Assembly (NCBI GenBank): GCA_017398625.1
Contig: JAFQFP010000017.1
Location: forward strand, 1 to 39,081
From: Oscillospiraceae bacterium
GTDB lineage: Bacteria > Bacillota > Clostridia > Oscillospirales > Oscillospiraceae
Reading direction: 5' to 3'
Length of the DNA: 39,081 nucleotides
Under the pieces are notes generated by a model. The model searched no databases and was not told where the DNA came from. It saw nothing but the letters and a program-made list of their open reading frames with translations. Positions 14,642 through 21,967 of the stretch are shown here, piece after piece (the stretch's first letter is position 1; each line of letters begins with the position of its first letter). The position numbers and the translations under genes were made by a program.

Positions 14642-16498
14642 TTATTTTCCTCCCGCTTCTCCGAACAGCTTCCGCTTATACTCCGGAGCGCGGACGTCCA
14701 GCAGGTACCGCTCGTTGCCGCACTTGTAGAGACAGATGCCTCTCTGGGGATGACGGATGAGCTCGTACTCTGATTCCTCCAGCTGGAGGTTGTCCATGTA
14801 GAACTTCTTATCCACGCTGCCGCAGTAGAAGATGAACTGATGTGTCGGGATGGAGAAGAGCGGGCGTGTCAGCTCGGCGATGCCGGGGAGCATGAAGTCC
14901 TCCAGATTTTGCGAGGCGAGGATCAGGCTGGAGTCCCGCTTTCTGGCACGCTTGAGGACATTTCGGATGTACTGGATCGCCGTCTGATTGGAGATCCACA
15001 CGTGGAGCTCGTCCAGTCCGGCCACGGTGTTGCCCTCCACCAGCAGCTTATTGCTGAAGTAGGACAGGATGTTGAACAGCATGGCGTTGCAGAGACTGCC
15101 TCCGGTCTGCACCAGGTCACGGACACCGAACACGAGGAACCGGTGGGAGGTGATGTTGGTGTGACCGTTGAAGAACTTGCTGTCGGCGCCGCGGCACATG
15201 GAGTGCATCCCCAGCAGCACCTCTTGCAGAAGTTCACGGGGATACAGGGGATTTTCCTCTCTGTCATAGTTCTGATACGTTTCCTCGATCACATCGTACA
15301 GGTCGCTCATGATGGGATAGTCGGTGGGCTTCAGGATGGCGAAGTTGGCTTGGTCACTCAGGCCCCATTTGGCATAGAGACGCTCCAGCATCAGTTCGAT
15401 GGTGTCGATGTGCCGGTCGGCAAAATCCTTGTAGGATTTGAAGAGGTCTTTCAGGAAGGAGATGTGCTGAGACAGCTTCGACTGCTGCCGGAAGGCCATG
15501 GGCGCTTCCAGATCCTCCTTTGCCTCCTTTGCCGTATCCGTACTCCACAGCTTCGGCTCCAGAGGATTGATGATGTACTGACCGCTCATCATGTCGGTGA
15601 AACAGCCGCCCAGATTGGTGCAGAGATCCTCCAGCTCATGCTCAGTATCAAAGCACAGCACCTTCTTGCCGCTCTCCAGCACGTTGCAGAGCAACAGCTT
15701 TTGCAGATAGCTCTTGCCCTGACCGCTGTTGCCCAGCACGAGGACACTGCCGGTGGTCTTGTCATCACTGCGGCGTTCCAGATCCACGATGATGTTGGAC
15801 CCGTACCTGTCCTTTCCCACATAGAATCCGTGGGGGTCTGTCTTGCCGGAGAAGTTGAATGGATACAGGTTTGCCACCGAACTGGCAGGCAGGACACGCT
15901 CATACAAAGAGCCGAAGGTGTTGTAGCCTGCCGGGTTTGCGGCGGTGAAGCCTTCCCGCTGTCGGAGCAGGATGCGGTCTGCGCTGATCTTGGCACGGGT
16001 CAGTTCAGCCGTCACCTCATCCCGCAGCGACCGCAGGCTCTCGGTATCCTTTGCGGACAGTTCCAGAAAGACGGCGCAGTGGATGAGCGGTTCCTGATTC
16101 CGGTTTGTGGAGGTGATGAGGGTGACCACATCCTGCAGCTTGGCTTCGGCAGTCACGCTCTGCTGGAGATTGTTCGTGTTGCTCCGCTCCATACGGTTTT
16201 TGTTTGCGGCGTTGTGAATGATGGCGTTCCGCTCGGCCGGGGTGACCTGCCGGTTATAGATCCGAAGTGCCACGCCGCTTTTCTCGCCCAGATGCCGCAG
16301 GATCGCCAGTTCCTCAGTGGTGACGGGATAGCTTTTCAGTGCGAGAACGCACCGGTATGTGCCGCCAAGGATATAGTGGTCCGTGTTGAAGCGGACGGCG
16401 GCAGGCGCGATCATGTCGAGGAAATCCTTGGGTGGTGCGGGAGGCATGGGCTTTGCCGCAGGCTTACTTTTCTTCTTCTGTGTTTTCTTCGTTGCCAT
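14642..16498 (-). CDS. VirB4-like conjugation ATPase
   Basis: This 618-aa traffic ATPase energises pilus or channel assembly at the inner face of the membrane. A Lys/Pro-rich N-terminal tail precedes a VirB4 N-terminal domain. Walker A is GNSGQGKS (256-263) and Walker B LDELHVW (D496-E497). ASQNLEDFMLPG and a C-terminal FYCGSVDKKF region are characteristic of Gram-positive VirB4 (TrsE/TcpF) proteins. GAGGAGG precedes the ATG. The protein is shorter than full-length VirB4s (about 800 aa); a separate upstream gene (16746-17333) carries a VirB4-N-like domain that may supply the missing part. Confidence 0.93.
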   Translation of the reverse strand: MATKKTQKKKSKPAAKPMPPAPPKDFLDMIAPAAVRFNTDHYILGGTYRCVLALKSYPVTTEELAILRHLGEKSGVALRIYNRQVTPAERNAIIHNAANKNRMERSNTNNLQQSVTAEAKLQDVVTLITSTNRNQEPLIHCAVFLELSAKDTESLRSLRDEVTAELTRAKISADRILLRQREGFTAANPAGYNTFGSLYERVLPASSVANLYPFNFSGKTDPHGFYVGKDRYGSNIIVDLERRSDDKTTGSVLVLGNSGQGKSYLQKLLLCNVLESGKKVLCFDTEHELEDLCTNLGGCFTDMMSGQYIINPLEPKLWSTDTAKEAKEDLEAPMAFRQQSKLSQHISFLKDLFKSYKDFADRHIDTIELMLERLYAKWGLSDQANFAILKPTDYPIMSDLYDVIEETYQNYDREENPLYPRELLQEVLLGMHSMCRGADSKFFNGHTNITSHRFLVFGVRDLVQTGGSLCNAMLFNILSYFSNKLLVEGNTVAGLDELHVWISNQTAIQYIRNVLKRARKRDSSLILASQNLEDFMLPGIAELTRPLFSIPTHQFIFYCGSVDKKFYMDNLQLEESEYELIRHPQRGICLYKCGNERYLLDVRAPEYKRKLFGEAGGK

Positions 16499-16510
16499 AT
16501 TCCTACCTCC

Positions 16511-16756
16511 TCACATAGTCTGGCTCTGCATGGGAGCAGGTGTCACAAGCCCCTCCTGCACATAGGCATCATAGGTGCTTTCCGCATACTCCCGCATCCA
16601 GTATTCAGGATCGGGGTTTTCCTCCAACTCGAAGGGATGGATGCAGAAGCAGTCGATGCGGTCATCGCAGTCCTGGGTATGCACTTCGCAGAAGTACCCG
16701 CCTTCGTTCTCCCCGCAATCGGGGATGCAGGAAATTCGCAGCTCCTTATACTCCAT
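16511..16756 (-). CDS. Small Cys-rich acidic protein, unknown
   Basis: This 81-aa protein has six cysteines in its first half (CIPDCG, YFC, QDCDDRIDCFC), suggesting metal binding or disulphides. An acidic region with many Tyr follows, and the C-terminus is PMQSQTM. The ATG at 16756 overlaps the stop of the upstream gene by 11 bases and has a GGTGG about 10 bases upstream. It is sandwiched between the VirB4-N-like and VirB4 genes and so is probably part of the transfer operon. I do not recognise a family. Confidence 0.6.
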   Translation of the reverse strand: MEYKELRISCIPDCGENEGGYFCEVHTQDCDDRIDCFCIHPFELEENPDPEYWMREYAESTYDAYVQEGLVTPAPMQSQTM

Positions 16757-17333
16757 TCTGATCGATCCACCTTTCTCCATCGAAGCGTTCAAACACTTCC
16801 GTTGTCACGTCCTGCTGATAGTAGACGGCCAGCAGACGCATGATGTCCTGTTCCGTAGCCTTGCGGACATAGAAGCCGAAGTCACGGATGGCCTTTTCCA
16901 GCCGCACCGCATGACCGGAGTCTGCATCAGCAGTTTTCTCCACGAAATGGACTAAGGCAAACTCCCGCGAGGATGCGGTCGTGGTCTGGATCTCGTCCAG
17001 ATGCGCCATGTCCTGCCGGAGCAGTTCCCGCAGTGCGGGGAGTTCTTCCTCGTCCAGCCTGTCGTGGTAGTAGTTCTTGTTCTGCTGAAAGGACTCACGG
17101 GAATCCAGTGCCAGCAGATACAGTTCGTCCGTGCCGCAGAGCAGATTGGTCAGCGCCATCACCCTCGCCCGGACTCCTTCATCGGAAAGCACAGACAGAT
17201 TATCCGGCTTGATGAGATAAAAAATCAGCTCACCTCTGGCAGTTTTGATGCCATGTTCGGTGAGCTGCTCGATGCCCATGAGCTGCCGGGTCGACTGATG
17301 CTGCCGCAGCTCCTTTTTCTGTTTTCGATTCAT
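16746..17333 (-). CDS. VirB4 N-terminal-domain-like conjugation protein
   Basis: This 195-aa protein is basic at its N-terminus. It has the pattern LIFYLIKPDNLSVLSDEGV, a strand LYLLALDSRESFQQNK and the helical region LPALRELLRQDMAHLDEIQ. From memory this matches the N-terminal region of VirB4/TrsE-type proteins, without any Walker motif. The start at 17333 overlaps the PrgI stop (ATGA) and has GGAGG 8 bases upstream. Lying between PrgI and VirB4, it probably interacts with both in the inner-membrane platform. The family assignment is moderate. Confidence 0.65.
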   Translation of the reverse strand: MNRKQKKELRQHQSTRQLMGIEQLTEHGIKTARGELIFYLIKPDNLSVLSDEGVRARVMALTNLLCGTDELYLLALDSRESFQQNKNYYHDRLDEEELPALRELLRQDMAHLDEIQTTTASSREFALVHFVEKTADADSGHAVRLEKAIRDFGFYVRKATEQDIMRLLAVYYQQDVTTEVFERFDGERWIDQNGV

Positions 17334-17593
17334 GGTGTCTGCCTCCATTCAAAGTATTGTTGGTGCAGGAAGAGAAAGCACACCGCGCATCTGAGGTAGT
17401 CCAGAATACTGGCGCCGTCCGTGCGGATGGAAAGAAAGGCATACATGACCGTTATCACCAGCAGGAACATTCCCGCACCCTGGGTCAGCGCCAATACAGA
17501 GAGAAGAAGTCCAATGCCGATGACGGCCACATCCTTCAGTTCCCATAGCCACAGTTTTGCCTTCGCTTTCAGGTTGTCAGGGTAGATATACAT
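17330..17593 (-). CDS. PrgI-family (VirB3-like) membrane protein
   Basis: This 87-aa protein has an N-terminal MYIYPDNLKAK-type start, then two closely spaced transmembrane helices (about residues 22-38 and 40-58) and a hydrophobic C-terminal region. This topology is typical of PrgI/VirB3 components that pair with VirB4. The start has GAGGAGG followed by a leader shared by several genes in the element. It overlaps the next gene by 4 bases. Confidence 0.85.
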   Translation of the reverse strand: MYIYPDNLKAKAKLWLWELKDVAVIGIGLLLSVLALTQGAGMFLLVITVMYAFLSIRTDGASILDYLRCAVCFLFLHQQYFEWRQTP

Positions 17594-17652
17594 TTTCGTT
17601 CCTCCTCAAAAGTAGGAAGGCTGGTACCGTTGCACCAGCCTTCCCGCACAGG

Positions 17653-17985
17653 TCACTCCGCATCGTCGGCCAGAGCTGCTTCGGCACCAGCTCCTTCCGC
17701 CTCGTCCAGCACTTTACGGATGAGGCCGGTGATGAAGTTCCGCTTCTTGAGTTTGTTCTTCTTCAGGTAGTCATCGAGCCGGTCGAACAGTTCGGCATCG
17801 ATCTGCACCGCCAGAGTTCTTGTGTTTTCCATGGATGTCATTCCTTTCTGATTTTCATAGAAGTGTGTGAGTAGTTCCGTCATGTAGGCGTTCATGGTTT
17901 TGCCGGATTCCAACTGGTGAGACCGGACGGTATCATGCAGTGACTCCGGGATCTGCGCGCACAGGTTTTTTGTCTTTTCGGCCAT
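17653..17985 (-). CDS. Tandem ribbon-helix-helix DNA-binding protein
   Basis: This 110-aa protein appears to contain two RHH units. The first (residues about 5-43) has NLCAQIPESLHDTVRSHQ and a second helix MNAYMTELLTHFYE. The second (about 52-92) has RTLAVQIDAELFDRLDDYL and NFITGLIRKVLDEA. The C-terminus is acidic/Ala-rich. The ATG at 17985 has AAAGGAG upstream; the frame extends to 18042 without a ribosome binding site. A fused pair would give a monomer with a complete DNA-binding sheet or a high-order binder. It is probably a regulator of the transfer operon or a DNA-organising protein. Confidence 0.75.
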   Translation of the reverse strand: MAEKTKNLCAQIPESLHDTVRSHQLESGKTMNAYMTELLTHFYENQKGMTSMENTRTLAVQIDAELFDRLDDYLKKNKLKKRNFITGLIRKVLDEAEGAGAEAALADDAE

Positions 17986-18099
17986 TGTATGCCGCTCCTT
18001 TCCTCGATTTTGCAACGCAAGTATATCCAAAGCTATGGACAATAGCTATTACCAACACCACCAAAGAACAAGGTACAAACCTAAGCATAACGGAGAAAG

Positions 18100-19713
18100 C
18101 TATGTGATGAGAGTTGCCACTGCTATTGCCTTCATAATAAACTCCACACAAGGGATGGCCACCGAGTTTCCAAGGGCCTTATACCTTGCTGAATCCGAGG
18201 CGGAGACGATTGCCGTCCATAGGTCCGGAAAGCCCTGCAGCCGTTCACACTCCAGTGGTGTCAGGCGGCGGATATGGATTCCGTACCGAATTGGATGTAT
18301 GGAGTTGAGAGAACTGCCGGAGGTGCCTTTCTGGAGCGTCCCGCAGAGGTCGCCGTTCTCAGTGGCATTGCGGCAGTCCAGTCCTGCCACATCCACGATC
18401 AGGTCGGTGGCATCCTTGTGCTGTCTGGCACTCTGGGTAGATGCCACATCATCGATACGGAACATATCCACACGCTGACGGGCATAGACACTGTGCCGGT
18501 CGGTCGCCGTCAGCGTGTACGCCAGATCCTCCTGATAGCCAATACCGTTGCCGCCGTTTTGGGGCTGCCTGTCAATGGCGTTTCCGGTGATGCAGAAGAC
18601 CTCGGCGCTCTGGGAAATTAGCGGGACATTATTTCCGCCGGTCCCGTAGCGTGCGGACATGGTCGGCGACACGGAGTGCGGACCGGTGTAGCGGGAGTCG
18701 ATGCCGTGGTTTTCAAACAGAAGTACCTCATCCATGACGATGGGCTGGTGTCCATGTTCCTGGGCGCGGAGCGTGCCACTGACATCCTCGGAGCAGGACA
18801 TGACCTTGCCGCCCTGGTCGTTCAGACACAGGATGCTCGGCACCATATTCGTGCCGCTCTCAGAAGCCTTCAGCGTAGGCGACAGTTCCTCGCTGTAGCC
18901 GATGCCTCCAGCTTTTGCCCCCTGGCCTGCGGAGAAGCCCGCAGTCAGCACGCAGGGGTATCCCTGTCCGGCCTGCCCACCACCGGTCGAGAGACTGGTG
19001 TGCTGTTCGTGTGTGAGGAAGCAGTCACCGTTTCCTTTGGTGACCACTCCCTCTGCAATAAAGGTCTGCTGCTTCATTCCGGGTTGTGCGCCCAAGGCAC
19101 CGGCGACATCGTGCAAATCCCGCACCTCGTCCCTCTGATTGGCGGCGAAGGCCACAGGTGTGATCACACCATCAGGTGTGTCACTCTGTGTCACGAAGGT
19201 CTGCATCTGCATATTGTTGGTGGCCATGAGCGCCCCGGATACTCCGTTCAGGTCAATTCCTTCGTCCCGTTGATTGATATGGTAGGCTTTCATCTCTGTC
19301 GGCGTGTATGGGACTTTCGATAGTCCAGCCTGTATTGTGAGCGCCATTTTCAACTGCTCAGGGAGTTCCTTTCCTCGTTCTCCCGCTCTGCGTAGAATGC
19401 CAACACAGGCCGTAGTTGTGAGGTCATATTTGGGATCAGGATTTGATTCCAGTATGTCGGTTAAGGATGCGCGAATTGGTGTTCTGGGAGCAACACCTGT
19501 GTTCAACGGTTGCTTTCCCTCACGTAGCGGGGAACGAAATTCCCAATGAGGGTTGCCGAAGAGATCTACATCTTTAAAGTCGATGTAATAAAACGGGATT
19601 GCAATCAGCACAGAATCAGGCTTTTTTGCCTTGGGTCTGGGCGATTTTTTTATTTCTTCGCATGGTTCTATTTCCAACAGCGTCAACTGTCCGTATTGAT
19701 CGCACTGGTACAT
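18100..19713 (-). CDS. C5 cytosine methyltransferase, second gene (target-recognition and motifs IX-X)
   Basis: This 537-aa protein carries the C-terminal C5-methyltransferase motifs: IX (RRLTPLECERLQGFPDLWT) and X (RYKALGNSVAIPCVEF) in its last 70 residues. It lacks motifs I-VIII. The long N-terminal part is a target-recognition-like region with about eight degenerate units of the type D-[VL]-S-G-T-L-x-A, each followed by a Gly-rich loop. Its ATG has a very strong GAGAGGAGG ribosome binding site and starts 30 bases inside the end of the catalytic gene, in another frame. Both facts argue for a real second subunit rather than a decayed gene. Together the two would methylate a cytosine target, probably protecting transferred DNA. 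Confidence 0.85.
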   Translation of the reverse strand: MYQCDQYGQLTLLEIEPCEEIKKSPRPKAKKPDSVLIAIPFYYIDFKDVDLFGNPHWEFRSPLREGKQPLNTGVAPRTPIRASLTDILESNPDPKYDLTTTACVGILRRAGERGKELPEQLKMALTIQAGLSKVPYTPTEMKAYHINQRDEGIDLNGVSGALMATNNMQMQTFVTQSDTPDGVITPVAFAANQRDEVRDLHDVAGALGAQPGMKQQTFIAEGVVTKGNGDCFLTHEQHTSLSTGGGQAGQGYPCVLTAGFSAGQGAKAGGIGYSEELSPTLKASESGTNMVPSILCLNDQGGKVMSCSEDVSGTLRAQEHGHQPIVMDEVLLFENHGIDSRYTGPHSVSPTMSARYGTGGNNVPLISQSAEVFCITGNAIDRQPQNGGNGIGYQEDLAYTLTATDRHSVYARQRVDMFRIDDVASTQSARQHKDATDLIVDVAGLDCRNATENGDLCGTLQKGTSGSSLNSIHPIRYGIHIRRLTPLECERLQGFPDLWTAIVSASDSARYKALGNSVAIPCVEFIMKAIAVATLIT

Positions 19714-20411
19714 TTTCGTTCCTCCTCTCCTTTATCCTCCAGTTCATCCAGTGCATCGAACAGGAGCAATGGCGCATACAGGCTGGCAAAGTCAGCCAGT
19801 AGAAAAATGCGCTTTCTTCGTTGCGCCAAACCCCAAAATTGTGCGTCCAGACAACGCCACGCCAAAGAAAAGGCATATTCTTCCTTCAAAAGCATTCCGG
19901 CGTCCGGCCAGCCCTCTCCGGGGTTTGGTCCAGGCATTCTTGCCTCCGGTATAGAGACTCTCATGATCTCTTCCAGCACGATTCGGAAGTCCTCGTATTT
20001 CGGATCTCCGCTTGAAAAGGCGCCCGGCACATTTTCCCAGCACATCCAGCGGGGGCGCACATCGATTCCAGTACGGCCGCGTGCCATATCTGCCGCTCTC
20101 ATTTCCTTGACGATGCGGATCTGCTCCATAAACAGGCCGGAGCGTTCTCCTGAGAGACCGGCGCGGGCGCCCGCAACGCTCAAATCCTGGCAGGGGCTGC
20201 CCCCACAGATGATTTGAACTGGTGGGAGTTTTGCTCCGTCCAGCTTTGTGATATCCCCGACATGGATCATGCCTGGGAATTGGTGCTTTGTGACTTCAAT
20301 GGGAAAAGCCTCGATCTCACTGGCCCAGACAGGCGTGATGCCGTGCCGGATCGCCGCCAGTGGGAAACCACCAATACCATCAAAGAGGCTTCCCATTGTC
20401 AGGCCGGTCAT
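19683..20411 (-). CDS. C5 cytosine methyltransferase, catalytic gene (motifs I-VIII)
   Basis: This 242-aa protein contains motif I (GSLFDGIGGF, residues 7-16), motif IV with catalytic Cys74 (GGSPCQDLS), motif VI ENV (126-128) and motif VIII QRRKRIFLL (197-205). It stops shortly after, before any target-recognition domain. The next gene supplies motifs IX and X. The ATG at 20411 overlaps the VirB6 stop (ATGA), so its expression is tied to the transfer operon. Known split C5 enzymes such as M.AquI divide in a similar place. The long open frame upstream is antisense-like noise through the VirB6 gene. Confidence 0.9.
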   Translation of the reverse strand: MTGLTMGSLFDGIGGFPLAAIRHGITPVWASEIEAFPIEVTKHQFPGMIHVGDITKLDGAKLPPVQIICGGSPCQDLSVAGARAGLSGERSGLFMEQIRIVKEMRAADMARGRTGIDVRPRWMCWENVPGAFSSGDPKYEDFRIVLEEIMRVSIPEARMPGPNPGEGWPDAGMLLKEEYAFSLAWRCLDAQFWGLAQRRKRIFLLADFASLYAPLLLFDALDELEDKGEEERKCTSAINTDS

Positions 20412-21307
20412 TTTGTGACCGCCTTTACCACGGTCTGGGTGGTGTTGACCGCGGCCTGTGCGGTATAGACGGCAGACATGATGTTTGCCCTTGTGGTGGT
20501 ATCCAGACCGAAGGAGCCTGCGATCCTCGGCACCTCTCCGGCTGAGAGCATAAGACCAAGACCGAGCAGAGCGTGATCCTTGAACACCATGAGTCCGGCC
20601 ACCAGTATCGTTGCCTGTAGGAATGCTGTCAGGCACAGGCCGATGACCTGTTTCATCCACTGTACGAAGCCATCGATATATCCACGTGGGATGCTGAACA
20701 TATAAAGGCTCCCCACGGCGATCTGGATGAGCAGGATGCCTCCGCGCTTGAGGTTGGCGAAGAACACCTTGATCACCGCATAGGCCATGAGGATGATGCA
20801 GAACAGATACATGATGGGGCTGGTAATGGCACCGAAGCCCATAAAGCTGCCGGTGGTCAGGTCAGAAAGGCTTTCTACCGCGCTCAGCTCCGCGACGATT
20901 TCAGTGGCCACATCACCGATGGATGTACCGTATCCAGTCAGTCCAGCTGTCAGCGAACCCTGCAGCGAGACCGACAAAGCATAGAGTCGCACCGGCACGG
21001 TGGTGAACAGACTACAGGCCATAAAGCCTTTGATGATATTCAGTGCCGTCTGCTTGATGTTTCCGCGACCGGACGAGTATTCGATGCCGCAGTCAAATGC
21101 CGCTACCACGATGCTGACGCCAAAGAGAGCCCAGGCCAACTGCGAGAAAAACTGCACGATGGACTGGACCCAGCTCATCTCGAAGAGCTCGACACCCATG
21201 TTGCCCATCTCCGCAAAGAAGTTGCCCAGGAAGCCGATCATCTGCCCATAGATCCAGTCCACGATGGTGTCCATGATCAGATTGGCAGTAAAATCCCAGA
21301 TAAACAT
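20408..21307 (-). CDS. VirB6/TrbL-like polytopic membrane protein
   Basis: This 299-aa protein has about six hydrophobic helices. It has the features of Gram-positive VirB6-like channel components: an N-terminal amphipathic region, a helix pair around FGVSIVVAAFDCGIEY, a Gly/Ser-rich extracytoplasmic loop (about 115-155), helices around ITSPIMYLFCIILMAYAVIK, and a conserved-looking GGILLIQIAVGSLYMFSIPRGY block. It forms part of the membrane pore. The start has GAGGTGAG at a somewhat long spacing. A terminator-like hairpin lies just upstream at 21347-21378. Confidence 0.85.
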   Translation of the reverse strand: MFIWDFTANLIMDTIVDWIYGQMIGFLGNFFAEMGNMGVELFEMSWVQSIVQFFSQLAWALFGVSIVVAAFDCGIEYSSGRGNIKQTALNIIKGFMACSLFTTVPVRLYALSVSLQGSLTAGLTGYGTSIGDVATEIVAELSAVESLSDLTTGSFMGFGAITSPIMYLFCIILMAYAVIKVFFANLKRGGILLIQIAVGSLYMFSIPRGYIDGFVQWMKQVIGLCLTAFLQATILVAGLMVFKDHALLGLGLMLSAGEVPRIAGSFGLDTTTRANIMSAVYTAQAAVNTTQTVVKAVTK

Positions 21308-21331
21308 TTGATGTGCTCACCTCTTTTCTGT

Positions 21332-21378
21332 AGGCCGTACCGCCAACAGAAAAGAGGCCCGCCAGCGGCACGGCCTCT
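21332..21378 (-). terminator. Terminator or attenuator hairpin upstream of the VirB6-like gene
   Basis: On the minus strand, GAGGC..CCGC-TG-GCGG-GCCTC followed by TTTTCTG (21378-21348) forms an intrinsic terminator. The segment GGCCGTGCCGC within it can instead pair with GCGGTACGGCC further downstream (21342-21332, one G-U), forming a competing hairpin. It lies between the 144-aa gene and the VirB6-like gene. Confidence 0.55.
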
Positions 21379-21392
21379 TGCTTATCTCTGTA

Positions 21393-21827
21393 TTACTGCA
21401 TCGTCTGACTCCACTGGGGCTGTGTGGCTGCGGTCTGCACCTGCTCCTGGAAGATATCCAGATAATCGTTCACAGCGTTGGAGAGCTTCTGATAGTCCTG
21501 GCTGGTGGGATGGTAGACATACCAGTCCACCTTTCCATGGTCATCCCAGATGTGTGGCATCACGCCGTCCCGGAAGTTGGGATTGCTGACCATTTTCTTC
21601 CCGAGCAGATCGGAGAAACGCAGGACGAGATTGTCCACATCGCCCTCCTGACGGTTCAGGATCGTCAACCGCAGAGCATCATAATGGCTTGCGATACCTC
21701 CGGTGATGAACTGGATCTTCGCCCGGTTCATCTCATTCAGACGGACATAGCAGGCTCGGCCAACATAGGTCGCATCCGGGTAATTCGACTCCACGATCTT
21801 GCGGAGCTCTTTTTCATAAAAAGTCAT
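21393..21827 (-). CDS. Uncharacterised 144-aa protein of the transfer operon
   Basis: This soluble protein of mixed alpha/beta composition has no membrane segment. It has aromatic-rich stretches (WDDHGKVDWYVYHPT) and ends in SQTMQ after a Gln/Ala-rich tail, one of the Met-ending tails common in this element. GAGG precedes the ATG at 21827. It is the first gene left of the rightward methyltransferase cassette and the nearest upstream gene to VirB6. I do not recognise a family. The tail suggests it may belong to the same functional class as the relaxase and Toprim protein. Confidence 0.7.
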   Translation of the reverse strand: MTFYEKELRKIVESNYPDATYVGRACYVRLNEMNRAKIQFITGGIASHYDALRLTILNRQEGDVDNLVLRFSDLLGKKMVSNPNFRDGVMPHIWDDHGKVDWYVYHPTSQDYQKLSNAVNDYLDIFQEQVQTAATQPQWSQTMQ

Positions 21828-21908
21828 GGTTATTCCTCACTTTCTGTAGTCATGTCCCGTGCGGGAACGCGGCGGAAGAATTGGTATGGATTTTTTGTCG
21901 TTTTCGTG

Positions 21909-21946
21909 TATAATTGTACTAATAGTCATAGTGTACTATTAGTACA
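21909..21946 (+). promoter_or_regulatory. Promoter -10 with palindromic XRE operator, methyltransferase cassette
   Basis: TATAAT (21909-21914) is followed immediately by TGTACTAATAGT (21915-21926), an 8-base spacer, and ACTATTAGTACA (21935-21946). The arms form a perfect 12-bp inverted repeat. No convincing -35 was found at 16-18 bp. The palindrome covers the transcription start, so binding would repress. The left arm plus spacer matches the SLOG-promoter element at 17 of 18 bases. Confidence 0.75.
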
Positions 21947-21967
21947 GAACGCGAGGGGGGCGAGTCC

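Noticed and set aside
14840-16843. A 667-codon open frame antisense to VirB4
   Set aside because: Walker motifs and neighbours prove the leftward VirB4 gene; the antisense product has no domain features.
19683-19713. The C5 methyltransferase as a single gene broken by a frameshift
   Set aside because: The second gene has its own strong ribosome binding site and ATG placed for translation, and the split falls at the usual place between motif VIII and the recognition domain. A sequencing error cannot be fully excluded without reads.
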